A DNA stretch of 64,000 nt from Strigops habroptila (GCF_004027225.2 NC_044290.2:6340906-6404905); one strand, 5' to 3'; shown: positions 23,501 to 36,295, counted from the stretch's first letter. Notes: generated by a model from the letters alone, not told the origin. Made by a program: numbers and translations.

Positions 23501-25137
23501 AGCACCTCTTCCTCACCATCTCATGCTTTACAGCTCAGGTTTCTGTGGCTCTGACCGATGTCTCCATCAGTTGCTGAGGGATGAGGGAGCTGCTACCCCT
23601 GTGGCATGCCAGGGATGCCGGCTGCGTCTGGGATCCGAAAGCACAGCCAGCACAGACGTGTTTATCTCTCAGAAAAGCAGGCAAGAAAATGAACTGATGT
23701 TTGGTGAACAACTGGAAATGAAAGGGGGAGAAGAAGGGGACAGAGCTATTTCCCAGCTCCTAGGGAATTGGCAGGGATAACAGAGAAAAGAGCAAAATCT
23801 AATTTAGAAAGAGTATACAAAGACAAAAGTGCTGGAGGGAGTCCTGGTTTAGTGTGAAGCCTCAGCCTGAGCGCTGATGGAGGATTACACTGCAAGCCCC
23901 TGGGGGCTGGATGTGTCCCGGCAGTTTGGCCTGAGGTGGGAGCAAGAATGGGTCTCCCTATGGTGTTTGGGGACCCTTCAGCCTATGGGGAGGCTGGTCT
24001 GGCAGGGAAAGGTCTTTGGTTTTGCTTCCCTGGTCTGTATATCCCCATTGCTATGGCTGCTTTCCAACCTTGCCCGGGTCAGGGATCTGTGTGTTCCCGA
24101 CAGAGGCTTGTTTTGCCTGGAGCGGATCGCCAGAGCTGGGTAATCAGCATCTGGTACAGACACTGCTCTGGAAATGCTGATATTATTAATATTATGATTA
24201 TTAATAATAAGCCTGTTTGCAAAGGGGGGTGCTGGCGGCATTGCTGAGAGCTCGAGCTCTGCAATGGCCATCCTGGCCCTGAGGAATTAAACTTTCAATT
24301 GCTGAGGCCAAGCCCTGGTGGGGATGGTCTGATGCTACTGATGATCTGATGCTGCGGCTTGGATCCCCAACACGAGGGGGCTCAGCCCCATGGAAGGTTT
24401 CATTGGGTCAGGAACCTCCTGTTGGCAGGTTTGTGGGGATGGCACAGGCTGGGTATCTGTCCTCTTCCCATGGAAAATGTGATTCCCATAGGTCATGTAC
24501 CCCTGTAGGTCTGGGTATCCCACAGATCCTCTCCTTGCAGGTGTGGGATTCCTGGAGATGCTGGATTCCTGCCCCACGGGGCTAGATGTGGCTGATCACT
24601 CTGAGGGAGCAGGGGGAAGGGATTCTGTTCACAAGCCTTGGCAAAGTCAGAACTTAAATTCAATTTAAATTCCTATATATAATTTTTTTCCCCTTCTCCA
24701 TTGCTGTTTCTTCACTAAATGACATGTTTTTCCAATGTTGGCAAAATGAGGACTTTTCCACATGCAGCGCCTGGCTGGCCAGTGCTGGTGAGGGGCTCAG
24801 TGAGGGGACAGCCAGGATGGGGACGCACAAGGAGGAGCACCCCACACTGGGGGCAGGCAGGGGCAGTGGGGCAGAGCACAAGGAGGTTAGAGATATAATT
24901 AGGAGGTAATCAGGCTGGAAATGTGCCTCGGAGAGGGAAAGCAGCACAACTGGGTTAGCCCAAAGGGTTGGTGTCCCCATCCCTGCACTGCTTTGGCAGA
25001 GCCCTGGTGCTCTTCCACCCAAAAGGGATCGGGATGAAGCAAGCGGCAGGGGCTTGGGGTCCTTTGAGGCTTGCAAAGCTGAGAAGTGCAGAAAATCCCC
25101 TCTGGGAAGGTGCTGTTCTCTTTCCACACCACCTCCC

Positions 25138-25165
25138 CATCTGTCTGTCTGTCTGTCTCTGTCTG
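25138..25165. repeat. TCTG tetranucleotide microsatellite
   Basis: A run of TCTG repeats, interrupted once by TCTC, in intergenic DNA. A related, more broken TCTA/TCTG run lies near 25525-25553. Confidence 0.7.
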
Positions 25166-25394
25166 CCCTTTTGCTCCTGTCTCCTCATCACACACTAATG
25201 ACAGTCCTGGTTACTGCTGCTAATGAAGGGCTGTGGCTTTGATTGCCAGGACAGATCCTGTGCTCATCTCTAGCTGAGACCCTTGTGGCACTAATGAAGT
25301 CTCCAGATCACTTCCATCTCATGGGATAGCTGAGGGGAGGGCTGCGGGTTACAGCACCCGGGCTCCTCCTGAGCCACATCTCCATGGCAACGCC

Positions 25395-25433
25395 GAGGGA
25401 TGCTCCTGAAGGATGCTCCTGAGGGATGCTCTT
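25395..25433. repeat. 13-bp tandem repeat, three units
   Basis: GAGGGATGCTCCT, GAAGGATGCTCCT and GAGGGATGCTCTT follow one another without spacer at 25395, 25408 and 25421. Each differs from the first by one base. Confidence 0.8.
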
Positions 25434-26194
25434 GCAAGGCCACCAAGGGGAATCCCAGCAGCCTGGGGGCTTCCTGCACGGTGCCTGCTGGGGAGAAAAC
25501 GCCTGTCTGTGCTGGGAACATGGCTGTCTATCTGTCCATCTGTCTATCCACCCACAGCAATATCCCTGCAGATATTGCGCGGAGGCAGCATCCACTTGAA
25601 GCCCACGTCCATGAGGCCTCCCCCACTCCCCAGCCCTGCTGACAATCATCTCCCAGGGCAAACAGCTGCAGAATTAACCCCACGGTCCTTTCAGCCCCTA
25701 ACTTCCCAGCCCTGGCTGTGTCCTTATCTTGGCTTCAGCAAGCCGAAGAATGGAAATCTCCACCCATATCCATAGCACGCACCAGCACAGTGTTTGCCCC
25801 TGAATCTATATTTCACTTTAACATCTGTTTTTCCTTTTCACTGTGGTTTTTATTACTAGACACAGTCATATTAAAGTAAACACAGCCTGGGCTTGGGGGG
25901 CTCAGGGGTCCTCATCATGCTTTGGGATCAGCAGGGAGGCCGGCATGTCTGGGGCTTCGCATGAAGGCATGGGGTAGTTTGCAGGGAAGCAGGATCCATC
26001 CCAAAGAGTCTCCTTTGGGATGTCTTAGGGCAAAAATCAGCCCTACAGAGGAAATGTAGTGCTGTGCCAATGCTCACTGCTGGGACAGCAGTGCCTTTGG
26101 TGGGGCTACCCTCTTCTCCCAGCATTGTCCCCCTTGCCCTCCCTGGGCTGTGAATGGAGGGGAGTGTGTGTCATACTGCTCCCCTTCATTTGTT

Positions 26195-26520
26195 GCCATT
26201 TATCTATAATTTAGCATGGGTTTTAGTTATATTCTAATTGAGTTTCATGTGTCACAGCATGTCTCAAACAGAAAATATAAATATTTAACAACCTCCACTG
26301 GTAATAAAGATTCACATTTGCCTCCTTCTGGTTCCCAGTACATGAATATTCTGCCCCACGCTCTGCAGGTATTAACTTCATTCAGATTTTTCCTGGTTAT
26401 GCAATATGATGTTAATGACAGATAGAAGCCAGATCTTTAAAAAAATGTAATCAAAACCAAAAACAACAAACCAGTTTGATGTCATCAACTCCCTTCTGTT
26501 CGTTAAGGGAGGACTAATAT
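26195..26520. other. AT-rich island, candidate conserved element
   Basis: About 325 bases of distinctly AT-rich, non-repetitive sequence with TAATTT, ATTTATC, TATGCAATAT and ATTAAC-type cores, flanked by GC-rich DNA about 10 kb before CACNA1G exon 1. It has no open frame of note and no transposon signature. The texture is that of many vertebrate conserved non-coding elements. I infer this from composition alone. Confidence 0.3.
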
Positions 26521-29500
26521 GTTCCCTTTTGTTGCCGGCTCTTCTATGCGTGCTCCAGCAGCACCCACTCCAGCAGCGCTGTGGGTAGGAGCTGCCCCAG
26601 TCACACCAGCATGGGTGAGAACTGGGGCAGGAGAAGGGCAGGGGCAGTTCCAAGGGCAGGAGGCATCTGAGGCTCAATTCTTGGAGGGCAATGGATGAAC
26701 AGAACCTGGTTTGGGCTGAAATAAAGCTGGGATCGTGCCCCTGCTGTGCTGCTGGGGAAGCACGTGAGGTTGGATGCGAACTAAAGCATCACTGGTCCAC
26801 GCTGGGGCTGGGTCAAGTCTGTCACAGCCAGAAGCTTGGATGGTGAAACGGGCCATGGTGGGAGGAAGCCCTGGGTGATTTTGGGGTGATGGTTTCTATC
26901 TACGAGGATGAGCTGGGTCTAACCTAGGCACTGCAGGCTTGCTGTGCAGGATGACCAAGCTCCATGGCCAGGTCTGCTGTGCTTGGGCTTGCTCAGGTCT
27001 GCCCCAGAGGAGAAGAAGCCGTTTGGGCCACAGCTGGGTCTGGATTTCCCACTAAAACAGCTCCCAATTTGCTTTTGGTACTATTATGAATGTTCTAAAG
27101 CAGAGCGAGGCTTCTCGAGCGTGTCAGCTCTGGGAGCAGCAGCAAAGCTGAGGCAGGGAACAGGCTTCGAGCCTGCCGGTGCCCTGTGCTTTGCTGTGGG
27201 GCTGCTGCCAGTCCCTTTCCTGTGTCCACATGTGGTCTGTAGGGACTTGGGATGCTCCTTGGAGAGCTCCCATGGGAAAGGCTGGAGCTGTGAGCTCATA
27301 ATTGCCAAACCTAATTGGTACCCTGAGAAAAGGGAGGACAGGGGTATACACTGGGCTGGTACCAGTGTGCAGAGCACCAGCAGTGACATGGGGTTGGCAC
27401 ATGTCTTATGGGGTGTCACAGTACTGTGCTCCCCTCTCCATCCCCACACTCATCCCCTGGGTCCCTGTACTCCACAGCGCATCCGGACCCCAGCAGCTCT
27501 GCCCTTCTCCCACACTGACAGCACCAACCTGCTGGATCCAGCACCTCCTGCAACCGGGAATCTCATTTCAGCCTGTGTGGCTCTGGCTGGACACCCCTAA
27601 ACCCCTGCTCTCCACCTTGTCCAAGCACTGACCCATGCAGCCCATGGTGCGATAAAACCCCAGCGTCACACTGCTCATGTTGCCTGGGGATTCATTAAAG
27701 ACAATTATGATTCCTGCCAGAGGAAGGCCTTGGACATGCTGTGTGATTCAGCTAAAAAGTGTTGAACTGGCTAAAAGCCACCGTGCTGCTCCAGCACCTC
27801 TCACACACATTCCTTGCTCGCTTCTTGCACATCCATACACGCTCGCCTTGCTCACTGGGCACTGTCTCTTGATGGGGCTGTGCTCAGCAGCGAGCTGTTG
27901 CCTGGGTTCCCGTACATCATGGAGATGTTGCAAGCTGCTGAAAATTCAAAGTGCTGTTTTAATTATGTGCGATGAGGGAAGCAGCCTGACTCTTGGAAGG
28001 AGGCTAACGACAAGCCTGCCAGGAGATTTGCAGTGGCAGAAACCCAGAATCCATCCCTATGTGTCTTTAAAAGGGAAAAATGTCAGATTTGTCTATGAAA
28101 TAATAACTAACAACCTATAAACAATTGACATCACCATCCACCTCGCTGCTGGGGAAGTGATTTAGAGGCGCCTTGCCTATGTGAAACGAGAACATCTGCT
28201 CTCTGCTGGAAAGAGGAGGAAGATCTCTTCATCAGCATTAAATTTAAATGAGCCAGTCCTCATTTGCACACTTCTGCAGTGCTCTGGCTTCTTCAAGAGG
28301 GTGACTGGGGAGCATAGGCGCTGGTGGGGGCTCAGCAAAGACGTTTCTCCTTCCCTGGCTCTCTAAAAGTGTGAAAATCAGGATTTTCTACCCAAAAAGG
28401 CTCCCCCGGGCACTGGGTGAGATCAGGTCTCTCCCTACCCCAGCACTCTATGTTCAGCATCTCTTCCCAGCAGAGCCACTGGAGCACCATTTCCCATGGG
28501 AGGATGAGATGAAGCACACCCCAGTGTCCCCAGGGATGCAACAGAGAAGCCTGGTGCTCTTGGTGAGTGAGGAATCACTTTAGGGCTAAATGAGGCCAGG
28601 ATGAGACCAGCATCCCGCAGTGGGTACCCAGCCGAGGCGCTGCTGTGGCAGGTCAGCATCATCTGACTGCCCTGCTCCCCATCAGCCACCTGCATTGGGA
28701 GCTGCTGCCAGGCTTCAGCGTGCTCCACATTGGTTTTAATTATATTTTACTTTAAAGAGCCATTAATTACAAAGATTTCCCAGAAAAAAAAAAAAGGAAA
28801 GGAGGAAAATAAAACCCTTTTCCACATCAAGAGTTGTCATGGGTGAGCTGGAATATGAATGATTGAGAGAGGTCAAGCCAAGTCTGGGGTGCAGAAGGCC
28901 CAGTGGCACCCAGGGGTGCCCCCAGCCCCAGGAGGAAAGGCAGTGGTCCCAGTCATCCCAGCTTGGGACCCTGGCCTAGTGGGGTCTCCCCTCCCTCCAT
29001 AGACCCCAGGTTAAAGCCCTACTCTCCCTCCTGTTCTGACCCCTCTCCTCCCGGTGCCCCTGAGGGGTGTATTTCTCCATCCCCTTGTCCTCGCTGCTAT
29101 TCACCATCCCTCAGAGAGCAGGAGACATTTATGCCACATCAGTTGGTCCTTGCTGTAAGTGCCATGTGCTCATTTAATATTTATTTTAAGACAATTTGGG
29201 TCATTTTTTCCCCATCTGGAGAGAGAAGCCGCTGTTTTGGGACAGGGGAAGGGGTGCAGAGTCTGCAGTGCCCTCCCAGACCTGCCAGCCAGGGCTGAGA
29301 GTGAAGGGACAGCATCAATCTCTTTGAGGTGAGATGGTGCCTCCCCTTCCCCATAGCAGCACAGCCCTTGCAAAGGGGAGGTTAATGTGTTTGACCTCCA
29401 CAACCTGGGGCTCAGGTGGGGCTGCGCAGAGTTGACTGGAAAAGACAACATTAGGGCAAATTTGGGTTAATCTTCTTCCACATGTGTCAAGACCTGGTTT

Positions 29501-31199
29501 GCTCATGCCTGGCCACCACGAACTGCTGTCCTCTCCATGCCCTCTCCTCCTCCCACCCACCTTTGCTCAATTAGCGCTCACTCAGCAGGTGCTAATCACT
29601 GCTCCAGCTCCTGCCTTCTCTTCCTGCCAGCGCCTGGGGCAGGAGGTGCTGCTGCAGCTCTGGGGTGAAGGTGTTTTCTGGCTGGAGCTTCCAAGCACTC
29701 AGGTAAGAGCGCGGTCAAAATTGTTATGACAAGACCTGTTGTTGGTGTTGTGCCCTTGTGCCAAGCGGTGATGCCCTTTGGTGCCTCTGGTTGCTGTGGG
29801 TTTCTGGATGGAGACAAAGGGGTTTGCTTTTCTTGAGCCTGGAGTTGCTTGGGAGGGTGGGGGAGTGACTTGTGGATGTGCTGCTGTTGTCTGGAAGCTT
29901 TCTTTTTCCTTGTAAACCTGCATGTGCCAAGCAAGGTCTTGGTGCCCTGACCTGTGTCAAGCTCAGGGCTGAGCTCTGCAGCCCATCCCCTGCCTGATGC
30001 AAGTTCATGTGGCTCTGCCTTTCCCCTTACCTGACCTCTCAGCTCTGTTTGCTTTTTGGCACCTTGTCCCCATCCTTCCTGGGTACACGCTGAGCTGTGG
30101 CAATGCCTTCCTGAGCTCCTGGGATGCTGAAAGTGCTTATAGCAATGCTGGGGCCAAGGTGGGCGTGCTCGGGAGCAACCACGCGATGCTCACCAGCATC
30201 CCTGTGCTCCGCAGAGCTTGTGGCAGCAGCGCTCGGGGATCCGGGGCCTGGCAACAAGCATCTCATTTCCCTCTTGTCTCTTCCTGTCAGACAAGATTTG
30301 AAGATTCAATTAGAGTGGGAGCTGCTGATAGCAGTGGTGCTGGCATGCTGCTCACACCCCGTGCTGGCGCTGCATGGGGACCAGATGAAAGCCAAAAGCG
30401 ATGCAAGGGGGGTGGGAAGGGGAAGGCATTGGAAAGGGAGGCTTTTGGCTTGGCAAAGTGCCTGCGAGAAAAAGGCAAGGAATGCAGATTTGGGGGGGGG
30501 GGTGAGGGATGGTTGGAGGCTCGGGGATGTGCTCGAGTCCCTGGAGCTGCAGAGTGGTGCTGGCTTGGGACAAGGATCTGAGGGCAGCACTGGGCTTGGG
30601 CAGGGGAGACCTGCACTGAAAAGCTGTGTGTGTGCTCGGCGGGGTGAGGGTGAGGGTTCAGGCAGGGCTTGCTCACCCAAAACCTCATCCTGCAGAGCTG
30701 GGTCTCCAGAGTGGCAGCAGGAGTAACTTGGGAGCAGAGCTGGGTCTCGGTGCCCAAGGGGAGAGCAAGGCAAAGCTTCTGGAGTGCATTGGATGGGGAG
30801 CTGCCTTGACCAAGTGGCAAAAGGCTGGATTTCGGTCGGAGTTGTTTTTCCACTTTCTGAAAGTTGCTTCTCCTTCAAAAGCTGTGTTTTATTTTGCAAT
30901 AATGCTTCAGAGAGATGTAGATACCATCTGAGCCATTCACTAAATCACTGCAGCCGTTGATGTGAAGCCTCATGGCTGCTGAGCTGGGAATGGGGACAAG
31001 GACAGGCTCTGGTGGGAGCCACTGTAAATGCCAGAGGATATTGAATAGGGCCAACAGGACAGGATGTGGTGCTGGGCCCTCGCACCCCATCCAGGGCAGG
31101 TGTCTTTGTGAGGCTGATGGATCTTTGTGCCTTTTGAAAGTCAGAGCCAGGGTCTGGCCACTAAAACACCCAACCAGGATAGTTTTGAAAGAACAATTC

Positions 31200-31640
31200 C
31201 TTCTCCTCTCAGTGTTTTCTGGAGGTAATAACCATTATTAAGGAAAATGCAAAATTTTTTAAAGTTATAGGGGAAGACAGTTTTTTATTATAAATTATAT
31301 TTTTACTATAATCTATATTCTGAGCCCCAGAGCTGAAATCTGGGCTCAAGTCGGGAGGATCAACTGTGGTGATGCTACAGCCCCAAGTGGCCCAGCTTTG
31401 CAGACACAGCAATTCCCCAAACTCAGGCCATATTCAGGCATGGATTGATTGCGTACCAAAAAGTCAAGGTGCAAACATTGATCATGCATGAAAGCGCTGG
31501 TCATCAGCCGAAAATAAGCATTCCCCAGCCTAAATTATTAATTCCCTTATGCACACCAAGTGGATTGCGCTGGTCATGTATATCCCCACTGCACAGTGGT
31601 TGTGCTTCATGCCATAGTATATTTTCCCTCCAACTACTTG
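31200..31640. other. AT-rich island pair, candidate conserved element
   Basis: Two AT-rich stretches (31200-31320 and 31440-31640) separated by GC-rich sequence. The second contains GCGCTGGTCAT twice, at about 31493 and 31569, and many TTATTAAT/CATGCATG-type cores. It has no coding sequence and no repeat family that I recognise. Confidence 0.3.
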
Positions 31641-34600
31641 CCTGGCTCTTCACTTAATAAAGATTGAGAGAGACAATAAAAACATTCATTACAGAGGGAA
31701 AAAAAAAAAATAGAAGATGAAGCCTTGCTTTTGTAGCCTCCAGCAGTTGGTTTCATTAAGCAACTGCTTCTCCCAAACCCTCCGTGGTGGCTCCTGGTGC
31801 TGGTAGCCAGCCCTGGGGGCTGGGAATGCAGCACCAGACTGGGCAGCTCTGGGATGCTTGGGGTGAAGGCCATGGCACCGATGGCATAACCAAGGAGGAC
31901 AAGAAACCATCTGGATGGTGAAAAAGGGAATTAGCTAAATGAGCTCTTGGTGGGAAAAGCAGCTGTTTGGATGGGATTATGCAGGGTTAAGCCATTATCC
32001 TGTGCTGTGTTGAACTTGGGGCTGATCTCCTGCTTGTCCCAGGACCTTAGCTGCTCCCCTAGGAAGCCCTGTGCTCTTCTAGCTGCGGGCATTGAGGGGT
32101 GAGAGCACCCACCCTGAGGGGGGGACACTTGGGAGCAAGTGGGGGCTGATGAGGTGGGTTTGGTGTGGGGCTCTCTCTGCTGTAGCTGTGTCAGCTGGAA
32201 TAGAGTGAATGGTGTTTCTTAGGAGGTGAATGGGGGGCAGCAAGGGCTCCCATCACATCACTGTCACTGGTGGGGTGGAAGAATGGGGACAGAGTGGGCT
32301 CGCTGCTGTCAAAGTGCTCTTCAGCAACACTCAAGTCCGTAAGTCAGTGGTGGGAGGCCTGCTCTGCCTCTGCTGTGCCCCCAGACTGTGACATCCGAGA
32401 CGGAATGTGTTTTCTCTCTGGTTCCAAGGCGTGAGAAGAGTGTTGGATCTTGTTGTGATTTATCACTCAGCCCTGAGCCAGATGCCTATATGGGTTCAAT
32501 CTATAGCTCCCAGTACTGATAGAAATGTTATCCTGTCTTGTTAAAATCACCCACAGCTACTGCAGCTGTATGTCAACAGCAAAACGAATAGCGACCAGTT
32601 CCCATTGGGTTGGAGCCTCTCTGTTGAGGCTGTCTTCAATCCGCCTCCTGCTAAAATGGTTACAGATGTAGGCTTTTCCCCTTACAGCTCAGTGCAGCTC
32701 CTGTACAGCCGACTCCAAATCCCATTACCACGCCGGAGCCGTCTTCGGTGAGCATCAGCTCAGCTAAAGCTCCTCCAACAATGTGAAACATCATTCCTGA
32801 TGCTTTTCCTAGAAGTACTGCTATGAGAGTGCAGGGCTGTGCTCCCCCAAAACCAGCCCTGAAATGTGGGGGGCAGTTTGCTGCAGGGGGAGAGGAGAGC
32901 AAGGGTGCTGTGCTGGGATGAAAGCAGGGCTGCTTCCTCTTCTTCCTCCTCCTCCTTGGATGGCACAGCTCCCTGCTGGGGTCTGTTGAAGTAATCTGGG
33001 TTGCATGGCATCCGCTGTTGAGGGCAAAACTAATGTTGCAGTGCATAAGCTTCCTTCCCTTTGCGCCTCCAAACCCACTACAGCCCTAAGATTCCTGCTG
33101 TTGCCTGAGCTGTCCCTGGCTCTCCCCCACCCCTCTTTCCTGTGCTATCTTTGGTATAATTAGGAGGCCAGGACCGGGTGTGTGAGGGGAATGTGACCTC
33201 ATTAGTTTCTTATACTGTATTGAGATTTCTTCTCATTTACATCCCAAATCCCTACATGTGCAGCTTCGGTCTCCAGAGTCACTTTCTGCAGCTTTCCATT
33301 CCTCTCACCAAGGCTCTGGGCTGGAGCTGTGTTCTCTCTCCTCACCCATCACTACACTTCTGTCTCAAAGCTGAACCCCACCATGTGTGTGAGGAAGACA
33401 AATGTCTGTGGTTTGCTCCGGGTGGGTGGGAAAGGCTCCCTGGGGAGATGTCCTGAGCTGGGGCAGTGCTGGGGGGCTCCTGGTTTAACTCCTCTGCCCA
33501 TCCGAGGTAAGACTGCAAAGCTCTGGGTGCTTCCTCTGCTCTGCTGCTGGCTGAGATAGGGAATGACAAACGCCTTCGCTGGGTTGTGACAGGCTCTGTG
33601 CTCTCATCCCTCTGAGATCCACAACCAAGATCACTTTTCCTTAGCAAGAGCATCCTCTTGTCTTGTGTTTGCTGATGCCAAAATCCTGCTAGACTGGTGG
33701 TGCTGGCTTGATCCTCCTGAGGTTTGGATGCTTCATTTTAAACTTAGAGGATATATAGCTCTGTCAAGCCTTTCTTCTTTTCCTGTCCTGGTTGGAGGGA
33801 GAGTGCTCTTTGAGATGGGAAGGTTTGCATCGTCTTTGCTGTGTGATGTTGGATCCCTTTATAGGGCAGGTATCTGGTAAAGCAAAATGATTCCAATTCT
33901 CACGACGAGCATCACTCTTGAAAATGCATGCAATAAACAAAACGAGCCAAATGTAATTAAAATGGAGACAGCATATAATCTGGTAACCCACTTAGAGGCT
34001 CAAAGCTTCAGCTTTCAAAAAAGAAATGTTTGCTCCAAATCCATTTAAATAAACAGACCAACACACAAAGGCTTCTCTGTACATTATCAGGATACAAAGA
34101 GAATCGGATCAAAAGCAGCTGTGGCCAGGCTGTACATATGTAGCAAGGAAATTGCTTGATCTGAGACTGCACCTTGCACATGCAAATGTGTTTGTGGACT
34201 TTCCTGTGAATTGCATTTGAGCTGTCGGGCTACTGGGCTGTGCTTTGCTGGGGGGCAAAAGCTGGTGCTGCCTCCACAGCAGTGGCCTTTGCTGGGGGAG
34301 CAAGGGAGCTCCTGGTGTGTTGGTATGTCTGCTTGCTTTGGCAGGAGCAGGGAGAGATCAAAGACCAGAACCTCATCCAGAGCAGGGAATAGCTTAGAAA
34401 CCTGGGAAAGAAATGGGAGTCCCTTTCCTTAGCACTTTATATATGGGCTCTTCACTCACCTGGTGCCGCACATGCTGTGTGCTGTCACACTCATGTCCCC
34501 CTTGGCTTGCAGGAGGGTCTCCTGGTGTGGTGGGGCTGTGGTTTGCATTCCCCCCCTCTGCCTGGACACTATGTCTTGCAGTTCTGCAGCAGAGCCTGGC

Positions 34601-34798
34601 TGGCCCTGAGGTTTTGCCAACAGCCATGTGATTTGTCTCGGGTTGGACAGCACAGGCTGTGAATCCAAGATCAAGTGTGTTCCCAGGCCAGCAGGACTCA
34701 GCCCAGAGAAGGCATTCTGGGTTAGACGAAAGCATCTTCCTATTTCTCTTGCAGGTGGGTTTGGGCTAGCTGGAGCTATTAGCAAGGGGGTATACGAT

Positions 34799-34817
34799 GG
34801 GGGGGGGGGGGGGGGGG
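34799..34817. repeat. Run of 19 G
   Basis: An uninterrupted G19 about 100 bp before the CpG-rich block leading to CACNA1G. Such a tract can form G-quadruplexes and is prone to length error in sequencing, so the exact length is uncertain. Confidence 0.85.
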
Positions 34818-35814
34818 CTACTGGGGAAAGGCGAGAAAGCTGTTTTTGCAGTGGCAAGAAATCTTTAATGTTTAGAGACACGGTCTTGGCTCCGCCTGCG
34901 GGGATGCTGCATTCAAAATGACGAACTCTTTACTCCAGCCCTGCTGCAGGAAGGTCTCTGGCTTGCGCCGTGAGCGGGAGCGCCCAGCGTGGCGTGTCCA
35001 TCGCTCGGGGCCGTGTCCCCCTGCCCCGGTGAGGGTGCCTGCGCTGCGGTGCCCGCCGTCGGGGCCGGTTCCCGTCGCGGCCGGGAGTCGCACCGGCAGA
35101 GGGAGCTCCGGCCGCGTCCTCCGAGCACGGCCCGGGGGTACCCGCTGCTCCCGCGGTTGGGGGTGGCGGGTCCCCCTACTGCTCTGGGCCCGGTTCCTCC
35201 GGGAGCTGCTGGCCGGGATCGTGCTCCTGCCCAGCCCAGGGGCGACCTGCTCCTGACGGGTTGGCCCCTCGCGGGGAGCCGCGGTGACCCACATGCGCCG
35301 AGCCCTGTGCGAGCGGTAGGGGATATGGGTAGAAGCCACTCGCTCCTGCAGCAGGGCGAGGGTCTCCGGCAGGGCTCGCCGGCGCAGGAGCGAGAAGCGA
35401 GGCCGCGGCGCTCGGTATGGCTCTGAACCCCGCGGTACCGGGGACCGCAGCTGGCGTGCGCTCCCGATACCGGTTACTGCTGCCCTGGGCACCTTGGTTC
35501 CGCCGGGCATCCCGCAGGAGGGGCCGAACCGGCGCGGCATCCCCCTCCCCGTGTCCCCCCTTTGCCTCTCACCGGCCTCCCTCCCAGTGCTGCAGTGTGT
35601 CCCACCGGGCTCTGCCTCCGTCTAACTCAGCGCAGGGCTTTCCCCCTCCCTCCCACCTCCAGCGCTCGGCGCTGCAGGTCCCCCTTGATCCGTCCCCTTT
35701 CCTGCACCCCTACGGCCGGGGGTCAGGGGTCCCGATCCGTGCGCCCCGTCCAGCCCCGCCGGGGGACCGTGCCTGCCCGTCCAGCTGTGCTGCCCGGACG
35801 GACACCCACGGCAG

Positions 35815-35857
35815 CCAATGGGAAGGCGCGCAGGGGCCAGGGGCGAGCCCTCATTGG
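35815..35857. promoter_or_regulatory. Paired, oppositely oriented CCAAT boxes
   Basis: GCAGCCAATGGGA and CTCATTGGCGG hold CCAAT at 35815-35819 on the + strand and at 35853-35857 on the - strand, 33 bases apart. Both have flanks typical of NF-Y sites (CCAATGG, CCAATGA). They lie about 510 nt before the CACNA1G start codon. Confidence 0.55.
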
Positions 35858-36004
35858 CGGCTTGGGGAGGAGGAGCCGGGACTTGAAGTTGGAGTGAGGG
35901 ATCCAGCTGTGCCGAGCGCTCGGCTCGGCGCGGCCGCCCGCGGGAGCATCCTCCGCCGCCGCCCGTCCCCGGGGCACCGGGCAGCACCCCCCCGGCCCGG
36001 GCAG

Positions 36005-36040
36005 ATGTTGGGGTGCGGAGAAGGCAGGCAGAGCCGCTAA
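36005..36040 (+). other. Upstream ORF 1 of CACNA1G, 11 aa
   Basis: ATG at 36005 followed by MLGCGEGRQSR and TAA. It is in a different frame from the channel start. It matters only if transcription starts upstream of it, which the promoter layout makes likely. Confidence 0.4.
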
Positions 36041-36239
36041 GGCGGCCCGCCCCGCGGGTGGGGGGCCAGCAACCGGCAGCGGGGGCCGCCCCGCCGCCGC
36101 CTCCTCCCTGCCCGCGGCTCGCCCGGCTCGGGCCCCCCGGAGGCACGGCGAGGAGGAGCTACGGAGCCCGCAGACGGCAGGGCAGGGCGAGGGGGGCGGC
36201 CCGGCCCCGGCGGGGGGCTAGGCAGCGGCTCGCCCGACC

Positions 36240-36257
36240 ATGCCACCCCGGCGCTGA
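36240..36257 (+). other. Upstream ORF 2 of CACNA1G, 5 aa
   Basis: ATG at 36240 in the context GACCATGC (purine A at -3), encoding MPPRR and then TGA. It is in the same frame as the main start but closed by its own stop. Confidence 0.4.
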
Positions 36258-36295
36258 AGCCGCCCCGCCGCAGCCCCCAGCCCCCCGGCCCCGCC

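Larger units (their letters stand above)
17345..34890. other. SPATA20-CACNA1G intergenic region, no gene seen
   Basis: About 17.5 kb without a convincing coding exon: open frames on both strands are short to moderate, lack splice-compatible extensions and resemble no protein I know. It holds the hairpin at 17592-17709, the 23-bp minisatellite at 20433-20593, small tandem repeats near 25140 and 25395, and AT-rich islands at about 21780-21935, 22590-22735, 24140-24300, 25800-25885, 26195-26520, 31200-31320, 31440-31640 and 33890-34110. These islands, in a GC-rich setting upstream of a neuronal channel gene, are candidates for distal enhancers of CACNA1G. That is inference from composition and position only. 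Confidence 0.5.

Noticed and set aside
26944-27600. 218-aa plus-strand open frame in the intergenic region
   Set aside because: No domain, no orthologue that I know at this syntenic place, no CpG island or splice sites of quality; probably random.
34799-34817. Poly-G tract as an assembly gap marker
   Set aside because: Flanks are continuous and unrelated on each side; kept as a real but length-uncertain homopolymer.
34872-35540. 222-aa minus-strand open frame in the CpG island
   Set aside because: Arginine-rich low-complexity translation without a recognisable family; explained by GC content.
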